The notes: a model not told the origin generated them from the letters alone. DNA of 64,000 nucleotides from Robiginitomaculum sp. (GCA_015485155.1 WFUF01000027.1:124001-188000); one strand, 5' to 3'. Positions 1-9,411 are shown, counted from the stretch's first letter. Program-made: numbers and translations.

Positions 1-726
1 AAGGCCACAGAATATCGGGCCAAATGGGAAAAGTATGAAGCTGATCTGGCTGCGGCAAAAAAAGATGATAAAAAACTGCCATCTCCACCAGCCAGAAACC
101 TGCAGCTTGAAACCCTGGTCGGTGTTCTTGATGATGAAATCAAAATAAACATGCATTGCTATCGCGCTGATGAAATGGCGCAAGTAATTGATATGTCAAA
201 GGAGTTTGGCTATAAAATAACTACTTTTCACCATGCTATCGAAGCCTATAAAATAGCTGATATATTAGCTGAAAACGGTATTTGTGCTGCAATGTGGGCT
301 GACTGGGGAGGCTTTAAGATGGAAGCCTATGACTCGGTTCGCGAAAATATTCCGATGATTGAGCGTGCAGGGGGCTGTGCCATTGTCCACTCCGACAGCG
401 CAGCAGGTATTCAGCGACTTTATCAGGAGGCCGCCAAGGCGCTGGCTGATGGACGCAAGGCCGGGATCAATATCAGTGACGCAGATGCGTGGGCATGGCT
501 AACCAGCAATCCGGCAAAGGCTATGGGCATTGCTGACAAGACCGGGTCGCTGGAAACAGGCAAAAACGCTGATATTGTGCTGTGGAACGCCAACCCTTTT
601 ACAATTCGGGCTCGCCCTGAACAGGTATTTATTGATGGCGCCTTGTTATACGATATAAACGATCCGTCTCTTAGGGCGGTTTCTGATTTTGAATTGGGCC
701 AGCCTGGTGAAGGAGATGTAAAATGA
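1..726 (+). CDS. Amidohydrolase family protein (imidazolonepropionase-like), 5' end outside window
   Basis: The frame is open from base 1, so this is the C-terminal part of a longer gene; the ATG at 151 is internal. Metal-dependent amidohydrolases hydrolyse amide or amine bonds in a TIM barrel. Visible motifs are a His in INMHCYRADEM, the HH of TTFHHAIEAYK, the catalytic-Asp motif VHSDSAAG, and the closing NPAKAMGI...GKNADIVLW segment that returns to the small beta domain. All three metal or catalytic positions expected in this half are present, so it looks active. It overlaps the next gene by 4 bp (ATGA), so the two are co-translated. The substrate cannot be told from sequence; exported relatives are often dipeptidases or related hydrolases. 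Confidence 0.85.
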   Translation, partial: KATEYRAKWEKYEADLAAAKKDDKKLPSPPARNLQLETLVGVLDDEIKINMHCYRADEMAQVIDMSKEFGYKITTFHHAIEAYKIADILAENGICAAMWADWGGFKMEAYDSVRENIPMIERAGGCAIVHSDSAAGIQRLYQEAAKALADGRKAGINISDADAWAWLTSNPAKAMGIADKTGSLETGKNADIVLWNANPFTIRARPEQVFIDGALLYDINDPSLRAVSDFELGQPGEGDVK

Positions 727-1997
727 GTAAATTGTATTTTGCACTATTAGCAACATTATTATTTTCTTCGCCAGCAGCAATCGCCCAAGATTTTGCCATT
801 GTTGGTGGAAAAACCATCACCAATCAGGATAATAACATTATCGAGGATGGTGTTGTTATCATTCAGGACGGAAAAATTACCTCGGTGGGATCACGGGGCA
901 AAACCGATATTCCGGCCGGTATCAGCGTCATTGATGCCAAAGGAAAATGGGTGACACCTGGCATTTTTACCCCATTTTCAAGGGTGGGGCTGGTGGAAGT
1001 TTCTTTGGAAAAATCCACCAATGACACCCGCGCCAAGGACTCACCGTTTTCCGCCGCCTTGCAGGCTTTTGACGGATTTAATCCAAAATCTGAAAATATC
1101 GCCATTACCCGCATTGAAGGCGTTACCCGCATGGCAGTTTTGCCCGCAGCCAGCAGTACAATTTTTGCCGGTAGCGGTGCTTTGGCAGATACGTCCGGCA
1201 GCTTTTCCTCAATAAGCCGTACTCCGGCTTTTATGTATGTGCAAATGGGCGAAGCCGGAGCTTCTATTGCTGGCGGGTCACGTTCTGCTGCGTGGACATG
1301 GCTGCGTCAGGCACTTGGTGAGGCCAAAACATGGCGCCGGGGACGGGAACCTGCAGAACCTTTGCTTACTGCTGCTGATGCATTGGCCATACAAGATGCC
1401 ATGGCTGATGATCTGCCGTTTCTGATTGCCGTTGAAAGAGCCTCTGATTTAATGACCTTGATTGCATTAAAATCCGAGTTTCGCGATTTGAATGTGGTTG
1501 CTGTAGGTGCCAGTGAAGGCTGGATGGTTGCCAGTGAACTGGCCAAGGCTGATATTCCGGTAATACTGGATCCTCACAGAAACCTGCCACAGGGGTTTCA
1601 AAGTCTTGGTGCCACCATGTATAATGCAGTACGCTTGCAAAAGGCAGGAGTTCGCATTGCCATTGCCACTTTAAGTGATGAAGCATTTAACTCCCGTCTG
1701 GTGTTGCAACATGCGGGAAATACTCTGGCTACCGGAATGGACTGGAACCACGCCTTTGCCGCGATTACCTCTGAGCCTGCTCGCATTTTTGGCAAAGAAA
1801 AAACCTGGGGTAAGCTAAAACCGGGCATGATCGGGGATGTGGTGATCTGGGATGGCGACCCGCTGGAATTGATGAGCTCACCCGACATGGTTTTCATTGC
1901 TGGTGAGAAACAGGACATGACATCAAGGCAAACACGGCTTAGAGACCGCTATTTAAGTATTGGTGATGATAATCCCCTGCCCTATGGTTATCGTTAA
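723..1997 (+). CDS. Exported amidohydrolase-like protein lacking metal ligands
   Basis: 424 aa with a clear signal peptide (hydrophobic residues 4-20, cleavage near AIAQ-D), so periplasmic. The amidohydrolase small beta domain is present at both ends: IVGGKTI near residue 26, DGKITSVG near 50, and GDVVIWDGDPLE near 375. The expected PG-x-ID-x-H-x-H metal motif is replaced by VTPGIFTPFSRVG, and I see no HH or HxxD motif later. It is therefore probably a non-catalytic paralogue. It starts inside the stop of the upstream amidohydrolase (ATGA overlap), which suggests the two products act together, perhaps as a heteromeric enzyme. That last point is inference. Confidence 0.8.
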   Translation: MSKLYFALLATLLFSSPAAIAQDFAIVGGKTITNQDNNIIEDGVVIIQDGKITSVGSRGKTDIPAGISVIDAKGKWVTPGIFTPFSRVGLVEVSLEKSTNDTRAKDSPFSAALQAFDGFNPKSENIAITRIEGVTRMAVLPAASSTIFAGSGALADTSGSFSSISRTPAFMYVQMGEAGASIAGGSRSAAWTWLRQALGEAKTWRRGREPAEPLLTAADALAIQDAMADDLPFLIAVERASDLMTLIALKSEFRDLNVVAVGASEGWMVASELAKADIPVILDPHRNLPQGFQSLGATMYNAVRLQKAGVRIAIATLSDEAFNSRLVLQHAGNTLATGMDWNHAFAAITSEPARIFGKEKTWGKLKPGMIGDVVIWDGDPLELMSSPDMVFIAGEKQDMTSRQTRLRDRYLSIGDDNPLPYGYR

Positions 1998-2091
1998 TCT
2001 GTCACAGACATTGACTTAAAGCTGGCTAAGCGTATGGTTCACCGGGTCTGGGCCGATCTGCCTGACCTGACCAGTTGCGAGTAGCTATTTT

Positions 2092-3387
2092 ATGTTTGAT
2101 AAATTGGGCCTGGGACCAAAAACCCTGCAGGCCATTAAAGAAGCCGGATACACCGAGCCAACCCCGATTCAGGCTGGAGCTATCCCCAAAGTACTGCAAA
2201 GACAAGATGTATTGGGTATCGCCCAAACCGGAACTGGCAAAACCGCATCATTCACCCTGCCAATGATCGATATTCTAGGTCAGGGCCGGGCCAAAGCCCG
2301 AATGCCAAGGTCCCTGATTATCGAGCCCACCCGCGAATTGGCAGCTCAGGTAGCAGAAAACTTTGAAAAATATGGCAAATATCATCGTTTAAGCATGGCT
2401 TTGCTTATTGGCGGTGTGTCTTTTGGCGATCAGGACAAAAAACTGATGCAAGGCGTGGATGTGTTGATTGCAACTCCGGGGCGTTTGCTTGACCAGTTTG
2501 AGCGCGGAAAAATCCTGATGTCTGGTGTGCAATTGCTGGTGATAGATGAGGCGGATCGAATGCTTGATATGGGTTTTATTCCCGATATTGAGCGTATTTT
2601 CAAAATGACACCATTCACCCGGCAAACCCTGTTCTTTTCGGCAACTATGCCCTCGGAAATTCAACGTATAGTCGATACCTTTTTGCATAACCCGGCCCGG
2701 ATTGAGGTGGCAAGGCCTGCATCTACTGCCAAGACCGTATCGCAATATCTTGTGTCTCTTCGCCAAAATGACCCTAAGCAAAAGCGAGCGAAATTACGGC
2801 AGGTCATGAAGCAGGAATCCTTAAAAAATGCTATTTTGTTTTGCAACAGAAAGCGTGACGTTGATATTGTTGCGAAATCTCTGGTGCGCCACGGGATAAA
2901 TGCTGAGCCAATCCACGGGGACCTTAGCCAGTCTGCAAGAACTGAAACTCTGGCCAGATTCAAGAATGGGGATGTGCAAATTCTGGTGGCAAGTGACGTA
3001 GCCGCGCGCGGACTTGACATACCCGATGTAAGCCATGTTCTTAATTTTGATGTTCCCCTTCATGCTGAGGACTATGTTCATCGAATTGGAAGAACCGGGC
3101 GCGCTGGCAAAACCGGAACCTCAATAACACTTGCGACACCGCTGGACAGTAAATCACTGGCGGCAATTGAAGACATGCTTGCAAAGCCAATCCCGCCCTA
3201 CCCGATGGCCAAGGAGGCAAAAACCACGCCGCCTCCAAAAGTCGCCAAGGATGGCAAAAGCAAAAAGCGCACAAAAAAACACAAATCAGCCAAGGCTGAA
3301 CATATATCTGACAAAGCCAAAAAATCGCAAGATTCTCAAGATGACAGCACTGGATTTGGATCTCATGTTCCAGATTTTTTCCGATAA
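2092..3387 (+). CDS. rhlE: DEAD-box ATP-dependent RNA helicase, RhlE-like
   Basis: 431 aa. Q motif TPIQ near residue 24, Walker A AQTGTGKT at 44-51, PTREL near 79, DEAD at 152-155, SAT at 183-185, and HRIGRTGRAG in the second RecA domain. The C-terminal 70 residues are rich in Lys, typical of the RNA-binding tails of the RhlE group. It unwinds RNA duplexes in ribosome assembly or mRNA decay in the cytoplasm. It stands alone, with about 94 bp upstream and 200 bp downstream before the next gene. Helicase family is certain; the RhlE subgroup is likely, from the short N-terminus and basic tail. Confidence 0.9.
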   Translation: MFDKLGLGPKTLQAIKEAGYTEPTPIQAGAIPKVLQRQDVLGIAQTGTGKTASFTLPMIDILGQGRAKARMPRSLIIEPTRELAAQVAENFEKYGKYHRLSMALLIGGVSFGDQDKKLMQGVDVLIATPGRLLDQFERGKILMSGVQLLVIDEADRMLDMGFIPDIERIFKMTPFTRQTLFFSATMPSEIQRIVDTFLHNPARIEVARPASTAKTVSQYLVSLRQNDPKQKRAKLRQVMKQESLKNAILFCNRKRDVDIVAKSLVRHGINAEPIHGDLSQSARTETLARFKNGDVQILVASDVAARGLDIPDVSHVLNFDVPLHAEDYVHRIGRTGRAGKTGTSITLATPLDSKSLAAIEDMLAKPIPPYPMAKEAKTTPPPKVAKDGKSKKRTKKHKSAKAEHISDKAKKSQDSQDDSTGFGSHVPDFFR

Positions 3388-3589
3388 TCTGGTAATTGCA
3401 AAAGAACCTCGCCCATAGGTCGGCTTCAATTTCTCCTATCTGTATGATTCTACGTCTGCAGCTTCATTTTGCACGCCAGAGATGGCTGCTCCCATATTTG
3501 TTAATAATCTTTACTAACTGTTTGGCTTTTGTTTTTAGTCTTTTCCGATCCACAGAGGATTTTAAGAATCAAACTGAATTGGGGGCAAA

Positions 3590-4624
3590 ATGTCGAGCGC
3601 GACAAAAATAAAATCCGGCAGTCCAATTGAAATCATGCAGCAGCTCGACATTGATCCGGGCCCGCGCAATTACGAATTATTCTATACTTATTCTTTGGGC
3701 ACAAATTCCAAACTCAATCAGGCGATGGAGCCATACATATCAGGCAAAAAGATATGGACGGAAACTGCTGCTGATGATCTTTATTATCAATATATCTCCG
3801 ATGGCCGTTTGTCCAAAATTCTGGATACGACAACCAGGGAAATGGGCGATGAGTTAAAATCCGTAATGAAAGTTTTGGATCGCGCCGAAAAAGATGCTGC
3901 AAATTACGAAAAGGCTCTGGAAGGGGCTGGCGGTGAATTGCAGGATGTTTCCGACCCAAGGTCTATTCGTGACATTGTGGATCATCTGGTAAAATCAACT
4001 GCAACCATGCAAAAGCGCAGTCAGGAACTGGAAAGCAAATTATCAGAAACCAACAAGCAGGTTGAATTACTGCAAGGCAATCTTGATAGGGTAAAAATTG
4101 AAGCTATGACCGACTCCTTAAGCGGTCTTAGCAATCGAAAACGCTTTGACGAGGTCCTGAAGCAGGAAATGAAGAAGGCCAGAGAATCCGGTAAATCCCT
4201 TGCCCTGCTGTTTTGTGACATTGACCATTTCAAACGATTTAATGATACATGGGGGCACCAGACAGGTGACCAGATCATCAGATTCGTCTCCAGCACCCTA
4301 AAAAGAAATGTCGAAAAAAATCACCTGGTGGCAAGATATGGTGGCGAGGAATTTGCCGTTATCATGCCTATAACCAAATTATCAAAGGCAAAAGATATTG
4401 CCGAAAATATCCGCGGCTTAATCGAACGTAAGAAACTGGTCAGAAAATCCACAAATGAGGATTTGGGCCGAGTAACTATTTCTATGGGACTTAGCCTGTT
4501 TCGCGATACTGATGAAATTGAAGATTTTATCGAACGCTCTGATATGGCCTTATACAAGTCAAAGCAAGAAGGACGAAACCGATTGAGCGTTGAAGAAAAT
4601 GCCTCACAGGAACAAGCGGCTTAA
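3590..4624 (+). CDS. GGDEF-domain diguanylate cyclase
   Basis: 344 aa, no signal peptide or membrane segment. The N-terminal region (about 1-80) has the PRNYELFYTY-type segment that precedes many alphaproteobacterial GGDEF domains. A coiled-coil stretch follows (about 130-175), then a GGDEF domain with DIDHFKRFNDTWGHQTGD and the active-site signature GGEEF near residue 253. The metal and substrate residues are intact, so it should make cyclic di-GMP. The RxxD inhibitory site, five residues before GGEEF, is not present (EKNH there). A GGGGG ribosome binding site lies just upstream of the ATG. Its input signal is unknown. Confidence 0.88.
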   Translation: MSSATKIKSGSPIEIMQQLDIDPGPRNYELFYTYSLGTNSKLNQAMEPYISGKKIWTETAADDLYYQYISDGRLSKILDTTTREMGDELKSVMKVLDRAEKDAANYEKALEGAGGELQDVSDPRSIRDIVDHLVKSTATMQKRSQELESKLSETNKQVELLQGNLDRVKIEAMTDSLSGLSNRKRFDEVLKQEMKKARESGKSLALLFCDIDHFKRFNDTWGHQTGDQIIRFVSSTLKRNVEKNHLVARYGGEEFAVIMPITKLSKAKDIAENIRGLIERKKLVRKSTNEDLGRVTISMGLSLFRDTDEIEDFIERSDMALYKSKQEGRNRLSVEENASQEQAA

Positions 4625-4645
4625 CGGCCTCTCCTGTGTGCTTAC

Positions 4646-5140
4646 TTATTTCTGCATATCTATTTTCATAAACTCGATAGTGTTGATTGCCTCTTGAGAG
4701 ACCCACGGCTCGACTGCTGATTGAACCAATATTTTTAACTCATCCACATCAACCCCATAGCCATTCTCATAATTTGTTTCCACAAGAGCCAGTTTCTTTG
4801 TGTGTGTCTTGCGAATGATTGCATCTTTTATAAAATGGCTTTTACCACGTACAGCCCAGGCATCATAACCATCATTCAAATTGATCCTGACTGCTACATA
4901 CGCATAATTGGATAAATATCCGCGGTTCATTAAAGGTATAACAAGCATAGGAATATCAACAGCTTGCGCCACCTTCTTAGTGTCAATAGACTTTTGTGTT
5001 TTCTCTTCTTTCTCAGTTTTCCAATTAGCCTTGAACTGATTGGAAGCTCCTCCTGAACCACCTTTCTTTTTTGCAGGTGCTGCATAGGCAGGTGCGCTTA
5101 TCAAGAAAGCGCCCAAAATGATAATAGCAATATACCGCAT
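4646..5140 (-). CDS. Small exported protein of unknown function
   Basis: 164 aa. A typical signal peptide (hydrophobic residues 4-18, AYA-AP cleavage) is followed by a Lys/Gly-rich linker, then a compact region from about residue 55. That region contains MLVIPLMNRGYLSNYAYVAVRIN and ends without a membrane anchor, so it is probably periplasmic. I do not recognise the family. It is transcribed towards the GGDEF gene (convergent, 21 bp between stops) and starts 40 bp from the end of thiL. Confidence 0.6.
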   Translation of the reverse strand: MRYIAIIILGAFLISAPAYAAPAKKKGGSGGASNQFKANWKTEKEEKTQKSIDTKKVAQAVDIPMLVIPLMNRGYLSNYAYVAVRINLNDGYDAWAVRGKSHFIKDAIIRKTHTKKLALVETNYENGYGVDVDELKILVQSAVEPWVSQEAINTIEFMKIDMQK

Positions 5141-5180
5141 GAGATTTTCCCTGTTCTTAAGCGAGAATAGTAGAAACCTG

Positions 5181-6149
5181 TCAAAAATGCGTAAACCCGG
5201 CCCCGGTCAATTCAACCGGCTTACCAGAACAGAAAAAATCAAGGCGGTTCTCCTCTGTAACCACGCCAATCCTCGTCAGCGGGCACCGGGCATCAATGGC
5301 AGCTATTTGTTCGCGACGGGCAGGGTTTGCAGTAAATAACAGCTCATAATCATCGCCGCCAAACAGCATCTTAAACCCTTGTTCTTCTGGCAGATCAGTC
5401 TGCCAGCGCATAAAGGCATCTGATCTGGGAATAGCATCCAAATGAATATGCATTCCGACATTACTGGCCTTTGCAATATGAAAAGCATCTGCACCAAGCC
5501 CGTCTGAAATATCAATCATGGCATTTGCCATTCTGCCAAGTGCCTGTGCCGTATCCAGTCTTGGCTCTGGCCACCGATACCGGGAAATGAGATGTTCTTT
5601 TTCAGGCTCCTGCAATAAGGAAAACTCAGATGAATCCTTACCTGATTGCAACATATGTAAACCCAGCGCTCCATCACCCAAGGTTCCAGATACCCAGACA
5701 TCATCACCGGGCCTGGCACCTGAGCGCAAGATTGCCGGGCCAGACAGTTTTCCTATTGCCGTAACCGATACGCAAAACGGCCCCTGCCCCAATACTGTAT
5801 CACCACCAATTAAACCAACGCCAAAGCGTTCACACTCAAGCCCAATCGCCTTTGCTAAACTATCCGCATCTGGAACCTGATCAAAACAAAGCCCCAACAA
5901 TATAAATTCGGCACTGGCTCCCATGGCTGCCAGATCAGACAAATTCACCCTGATTGCCTTGCGAACAATATCAATATGCGTGTCATCAGGCAGCGCATGC
6001 ACACCAGCCTGCACCATGTCTTTTACCACAATCATCTGATTATCTGCGCAAGTGATAATAGCGCCATCATCACCAAGATTTAGGCTTTGCGGGTGTTTGC
6101 CGGCAAATTCGGCCAGGGCTTTAATAAATCCAAATTCTCCGGATTTCAC
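5181..6149 (-). CDS. thiL: Thiamine-monophosphate kinase
   Basis: 322 aa. ThiL phosphorylates thiamine monophosphate to the cofactor thiamine diphosphate. The N-terminal GDDGA motif (residues 26-30), the DMVQAGVHAL segment, VNLSDLAAMGA near residue 75, the GGDTVLG motif and the late DISDGLGADAFHIAKAS and FGGDDYELLF motifs follow the family order. It overlaps nusB by 4 bp and is last in the leftward run glyA-nrdR-nusB-thiL, a common alphaproteobacterial order. The family usually has GDDAA where this protein has GDDGA; the change is conservative. Confidence 0.93.
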   Translation of the reverse strand: MKSGEFGFIKALAEFAGKHPQSLNLGDDGAIITCADNQMIVVKDMVQAGVHALPDDTHIDIVRKAIRVNLSDLAAMGASAEFILLGLCFDQVPDADSLAKAIGLECERFGVGLIGGDTVLGQGPFCVSVTAIGKLSGPAILRSGARPGDDVWVSGTLGDGALGLHMLQSGKDSSEFSLLQEPEKEHLISRYRWPEPRLDTAQALGRMANAMIDISDGLGADAFHIAKASNVGMHIHLDAIPRSDAFMRWQTDLPEEQGFKMLFGGDDYELLFTANPARREQIAAIDARCPLTRIGVVTEENRLDFFCSGKPVELTGAGFTHF

Positions 6150-6637
6150 TCGTGCCTCTTTTTTAATAATGCAGGATCATGAAGGATAGAATCCAGAGTC
6201 GCGTTGATAAAAGCGGTTTCTTTCTTATCAAAAAATGCACTGGCAATTTGTACATATTCATCCAGGACAACTGCGTGCGGTGCATGACTATCAAACAATA
6301 GCTCACAGCACCCGCACCGCAAAATAGCCCGCAATGTTCTATCTATTCGGCTTAATCGCCAGCTTCCCGATAATTTGAGGCGAATAGCCTTATCAATATT
6401 GCTTTGATTTTGAACCACCTGTTCAACAAGTTTTACAAATAAGGTTTTGTCTACTTGTGCATCTGGAAAAAACTCTGATGGCTGGGCCAGCCTTTGTTCC
6501 AGGAACTCCCGAATTACCCCTTTGGCTCCCCTGTTTGAAATTTCCATCTGATACAATGCCTGCACCGCAGCCAGACGAGCATTATGCCTGGCAGCAGCTT
6601 TGGGTTTTTCGGAACCAACCTTTGGTTTTGCGCTCAT
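6146..6637 (-). CDS. nusB: Transcription antitermination factor NusB
   Basis: 163 aa, all-helical NusB fold. Visible family segments are ARLAAVQALYQMEIS near residue 20, the VDKTLFVKLVEQV segment, SRIDRTLRAILRCGCCELL and the end VLDEYVQIASAFFDKKETAFINATLD. NusB with S10 (NusE) binds boxA RNA to make RNA polymerase resistant to termination in rRNA operons. That is relevant here because boxA-like sites occur at 14893 and 52187. It is 38 bp downstream of nrdR, where many relatives carry riboflavin genes, and it overlaps thiL. Confidence 0.92.
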   Translation of the reverse strand: MSAKPKVGSEKPKAAARHNARLAAVQALYQMEISNRGAKGVIREFLEQRLAQPSEFFPDAQVDKTLFVKLVEQVVQNQSNIDKAIRLKLSGSWRLSRIDRTLRAILRCGCCELLFDSHAPHAVVLDEYVQIASAFFDKKETAFINATLDSILHDPALLKKRHE

Positions 6638-6675
6638 ATAACTTTCTCGAATTTATATTTGGCCATTGGGGCGCA

Positions 6676-7131
6676 TCAATCATCCAGCTTTTCATCAGCA
6701 ATAAATCTGGCAAAATCGCGGGTTTCGTTAAAATCCTTGTAAACGGAGGCATAACGCACATAAGCTACCTGATCGAGATTGGCCAGCGCTTCCATCACCA
6801 GCTTGCCAATATAGCGAGATTTTATTTCAAAATCCCCCTCGCTTTCCAGTCTGCGGACAATTGATGAGATCATATTCTCGACCTGATCCCTGTCCATGGG
6901 GCGTTTTTGCAGTGCCATAGAAACCGACCGTGTTAATTTTTCCCGGTCAAAACGAACCCGGCGCCCGGAGCGCTTGATTACATTAAGCTCACGAAGCTGC
7001 ACCCGCTCAAATGTAGTAAACCTTTGACCGCAACTTAAACATTGACGGCGTCTGCGGATGGCAGAGCCATCCTCGGCGCCACGGGAATCTTTTACCTGCG
7101 TGTCTTCGCTTGAACAATAAGGGCACCGCAT
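6676..7131 (-). CDS. nrdR: Transcriptional repressor NrdR
   Basis: 151 aa, the usual family length. An N-terminal zinc ribbon (CPYC at 3-6 and CLSCGQRF near 31-38) is followed by an ATP-cone domain ([16 protein letters not shown] onward). NrdR senses ATP/dATP and represses ribonucleotide reductase genes by binding paired NrdR boxes. It lies 3 bp downstream of glyA, so the two are transcribed together. All four cysteine ligands are present. Confidence 0.95.
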   Translation of the reverse strand: MRCPYCSSEDTQVKDSRGAEDGSAIRRRRQCLSCGQRFTTFERVQLRELNVIKRSGRRVRFDREKLTRSVSMALQKRPMDRDQVENMISSIVRRLESEGDFEIKSRYIGKLVMEALANLDQVAYVRYASVYKDFNETRDFARFIADEKLDD

Positions 7132-7134
7132 GTC

Positions 7135-8424
7135 TTACCTCCGGTAAAGCGGAAATTTTTCTGTGAGCTGCAGTACCCGCTGGCGAACCTGTTCTTCAAC
7201 TTGAGGCTTACCCTGATCTGTATCAACCATTGCGTCTAAAACCTCGACCATCATTTCACCAATCAGCTCAAATTCGGCAATACCAAAGCCACGGGTGGTT
7301 CCTGCCGGTGAGCCAATGCGAATGCCTGAAGTAATGGTAGGTTTTTCCGGATCATCAGGAACACCATTCTTGTTACAGGTGATAAATGCTCTTTCCAAAG
7401 CAGCCTCGGCAGCATTTCCCTTTAGCCCCTTGGGTCGCAAGTCAACCAGAGCCAGATGCGTATCGGTGCCTCCTGATACCAGCGAATAGCCACCTTCAAC
7501 CAGCTTGTTGGACATATGCTGACAGTTCTGGATCACATTTCTTGCGTAAATTTTGAAGTCGGACTGTAATGCTTCTTGAAACGCTACCGCCTTGGCGGCG
7601 ATAACATGCATTAGCGGGCCACCCTGCAGGCCCGGAAAAACCGCAGAATTGATCTTTTTGGCAATGTCCGGATCATTGGTTAAAACCATACCACCACGCG
7701 GCCCGCGCAGTGTCTTATGGGTAGTTGTGGTGACAACATCAGCAAAATCAAGCGGATTACTGTGTTCTCCGGCGGCAACCAATCCTGCAATATGCGCCAT
7801 ATCGACCATCAGAATCGCACCCACCTCATCTGCCACCTGCTTAAATGCAGCAAAATCAATGGCTCTTGGATATGCAGATCCGCCAGCAATAATCAATGAT
7901 GGACGTACCTGTTTGGCCTTGTTACGCACCTCGTCCATGTCAATCTGATGTGATTGCTCATCTACTCCATAGTGTTCGGCCTTAAACCATTTTCCTGACA
8001 GATTTGGTCTGGCCCCATGGGTTAAATGGCCACCAGCATCAATAGAAAGCCCCAAAATAGTATCTCCGGGCTTAACCAAAGCCAGCAGAACCGCCTGATT
8101 GGCCTGACTTCCGGAACTTGGCTGTACATTGGCAAATCCGGCATTGAACAATTGCTTTGCTCGATCAATGGCCAATTGCTCAATTTCATCAACATATTCA
8201 CATCCGCCATAATAGCGCCTGCCCGGATAACCTTCGGCATATTTATTAGTCAATAATGATCCTTGCGCCTGCAACACAGCCTTTGAAACAATGTTCTCAG
8301 ATGCAATCAGTTCAATTTGATTTTGCTGTCGATCCCACTCACGGCTAATCCATGTTGATACCTCGGGGTCAAGCATCGCCAAATCCTGATCAAAAAATTC
8401 AATTTTACCCATTTTAATTTCCAT
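7135..8424 (-). CDS. glyA: Serine hydroxymethyltransferase
   Basis: 429 aa. It interconverts serine and glycine with tetrahydrofolate and is a main source of one-carbon units. The PLP-binding lysine is in [39 protein letters not shown] and the late [15 protein letters not shown] are typical. It is the first gene of the glyA-nrdR-nusB-thiL run. A second in-frame ATG at 8412 gives the more usual N-terminus ([11 protein letters not shown]) and may be the real start. Upstream lies a 295-bp AT-rich gap shared with divergent mucR. Confidence 0.95.
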   Translation of the reverse strand: MEIKMGKIEFFDQDLAMLDPEVSTWISREWDRQQNQIELIASENIVSKAVLQAQGSLLTNKYAEGYPGRRYYGGCEYVDEIEQLAIDRAKQLFNAGFANVQPSSGSQANQAVLLALVKPGDTILGLSIDAGGHLTHGARPNLSGKWFKAEHYGVDEQSHQIDMDEVRNKAKQVRPSLIIAGGSAYPRAIDFAAFKQVADEVGAILMVDMAHIAGLVAAGEHSNPLDFADVVTTTTHKTLRGPRGGMVLTNDPDIAKKINSAVFPGLQGGPLMHVIAAKAVAFQEALQSDFKIYARNVIQNCQHMSNKLVEGGYSLVSGGTDTHLALVDLRPKGLKGNAAEAALERAFITCNKNGVPDDPEKPTITSGIRIGSPAGTTRGFGIAEFELIGEMMVEVLDAMVDTDQGKPQVEEQVRQRVLQLTEKFPLYRR

Positions 8425-8719
8425 ACCTTAACGTGACAAAACCCTGCACAGCAAAATTTCACAATCACTAACGCTAATTACCGGGTTCATACAAGAGATT
8501 CGTTGCCCCAATGCAGTAGCTATTTTTATTCGATAAATATCTCACCCACAGTGAGAACCCAGCGGCAAAACACATTTTAGAGTTTTATTCTGAGCTATTT
8601 TTTTGAAAAAAAATACCTATTTTTTATAGATTTATAGACATATACGTATAGTATATCATCAAATTAGGGTAAAAAAACCCGATGACAGTTAATAACAAGA
8701 GAGCGGAGTAAGCCAAGAA
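8425..8719. other. AT-rich divergent intergenic region glyA/mucR
   Basis: 295 bp with no ORF I can support. From about 8570 to 8680 it is strikingly AT-rich, with long A and T runs (TTTTTTTGAAAAAAAA around 8600) and TATA-like steps. A small GGGT-A6-ACCC inverted repeat lies at about 8667-8681. Ros/MucR proteins bind AT-rich DNA and commonly repress their own promoters, so autoregulation is plausible but inferred. Confidence 0.5.
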
Positions 8720-9157
8720 ATGAGTTCGATTTCCACTACTAGCCAGACCGATAAATGCATATTGTCGCTAACTACCAGTATTGTTGCCTCATATGCAGGC
8801 AAAAACAAGATGGCGAAAGAAGAGTTGTCGGGTTTGATTCGCTGTGTATATCGGTCGCTTGTAGACATCAGCCACGACAAGGCGCCGGAGCAGCCTCCGC
8901 TGGAGCCGGCCGTACCAATAGAGCGCTCAGTACAGGATGAGTATATTGTCTGCCTTGAAGATGGCAAACGGCTTAAAATGCTAAAGCGCTATTTGCGAAC
9001 CAGATTTAATCTAACCCCTGAACAGTACCGGCAAAAATGGGGCCTGCCCGCAGATTACCCAATGGTTGCCCCCGATTACTCCAGACGCAGATCCGCATTT
9101 GCAAAAGAGCTGGGGCTGGGCCGTGGGATAGGCGTTCGCCAGAACAAACCGGAATAG
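8720..9157 (+). CDS. mucR: MucR/Ros-family transcriptional regulator without canonical zinc ligands
   Basis: 145 aa. The C-terminal DNA-binding domain is clear: SVQDEYIVCLEDGKRLKML, then NLTPEQYRQKWGLPADYPMVAPDYS and a KELGLG end. These regulators control exopolysaccharide, motility and cell-cycle genes. In classical Ros the zinc is held by CxxC and two or three histidines. Here only the first Cys (VCLED) remains, and the His positions are Tyr and Arg (LKRYLRTRF), so the fold would be metal-free, as known for some Ros homologues. It is convergent with the small gene at 9169. Confidence 0.9.
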   Translation: MSSISTTSQTDKCILSLTTSIVASYAGKNKMAKEELSGLIRCVYRSLVDISHDKAPEQPPLEPAVPIERSVQDEYIVCLEDGKRLKMLKRYLRTRFNLTPEQYRQKWGLPADYPMVAPDYSRRRSAFAKELGLGRGIGVRQNKPE

Positions 9158-9168
9158 ACAGGCCGCAA

Positions 9169-9411
9169 TTAAACGATCACACCCTTTTGGGTGGATTCAG
9201 GTTTTGTGCTGTCGGGCTTATTGTCTGCCTGTGCCAACCTTCGCTCCAGCTTGCTAGTTGCAATTTTATGGCTGTAGGCCTCGTCTACATCCAAAGGGGC
9301 TGTAATGCTGACCTCGGTGCCTGTTGCAACATCAATTGCACTGATTTTCAGGGAGTTGCCACAGCGTATGGTCTCGATAATTACTTCTAATTCTTCCCTG
9401 TCAGCACTCAT
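9169..9411 (-). CDS. Small DUF6898-like protein downstream of hemA
   Basis: 80 aa from the ATG at 9411, which overlaps the hemA stop codon (ATGA). The longer frame starting at 9444 lies inside hemA and is not preferred. The core reads [26 protein letters not shown], followed by [11 protein letters not shown], a pattern I associate with the small alphaproteobacterial family DUF6898. There is no signal peptide. The function is unknown; coupling to hemA suggests co-expression. The family name is from memory of the motif and is moderately sure. Confidence 0.65.
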   Translation of the reverse strand: MSADREELEVIIETIRCGNSLKISAIDVATGTEVSITAPLDVDEAYSHKIATSKLERRLAQADNKPDSTKPESTQKGVIV

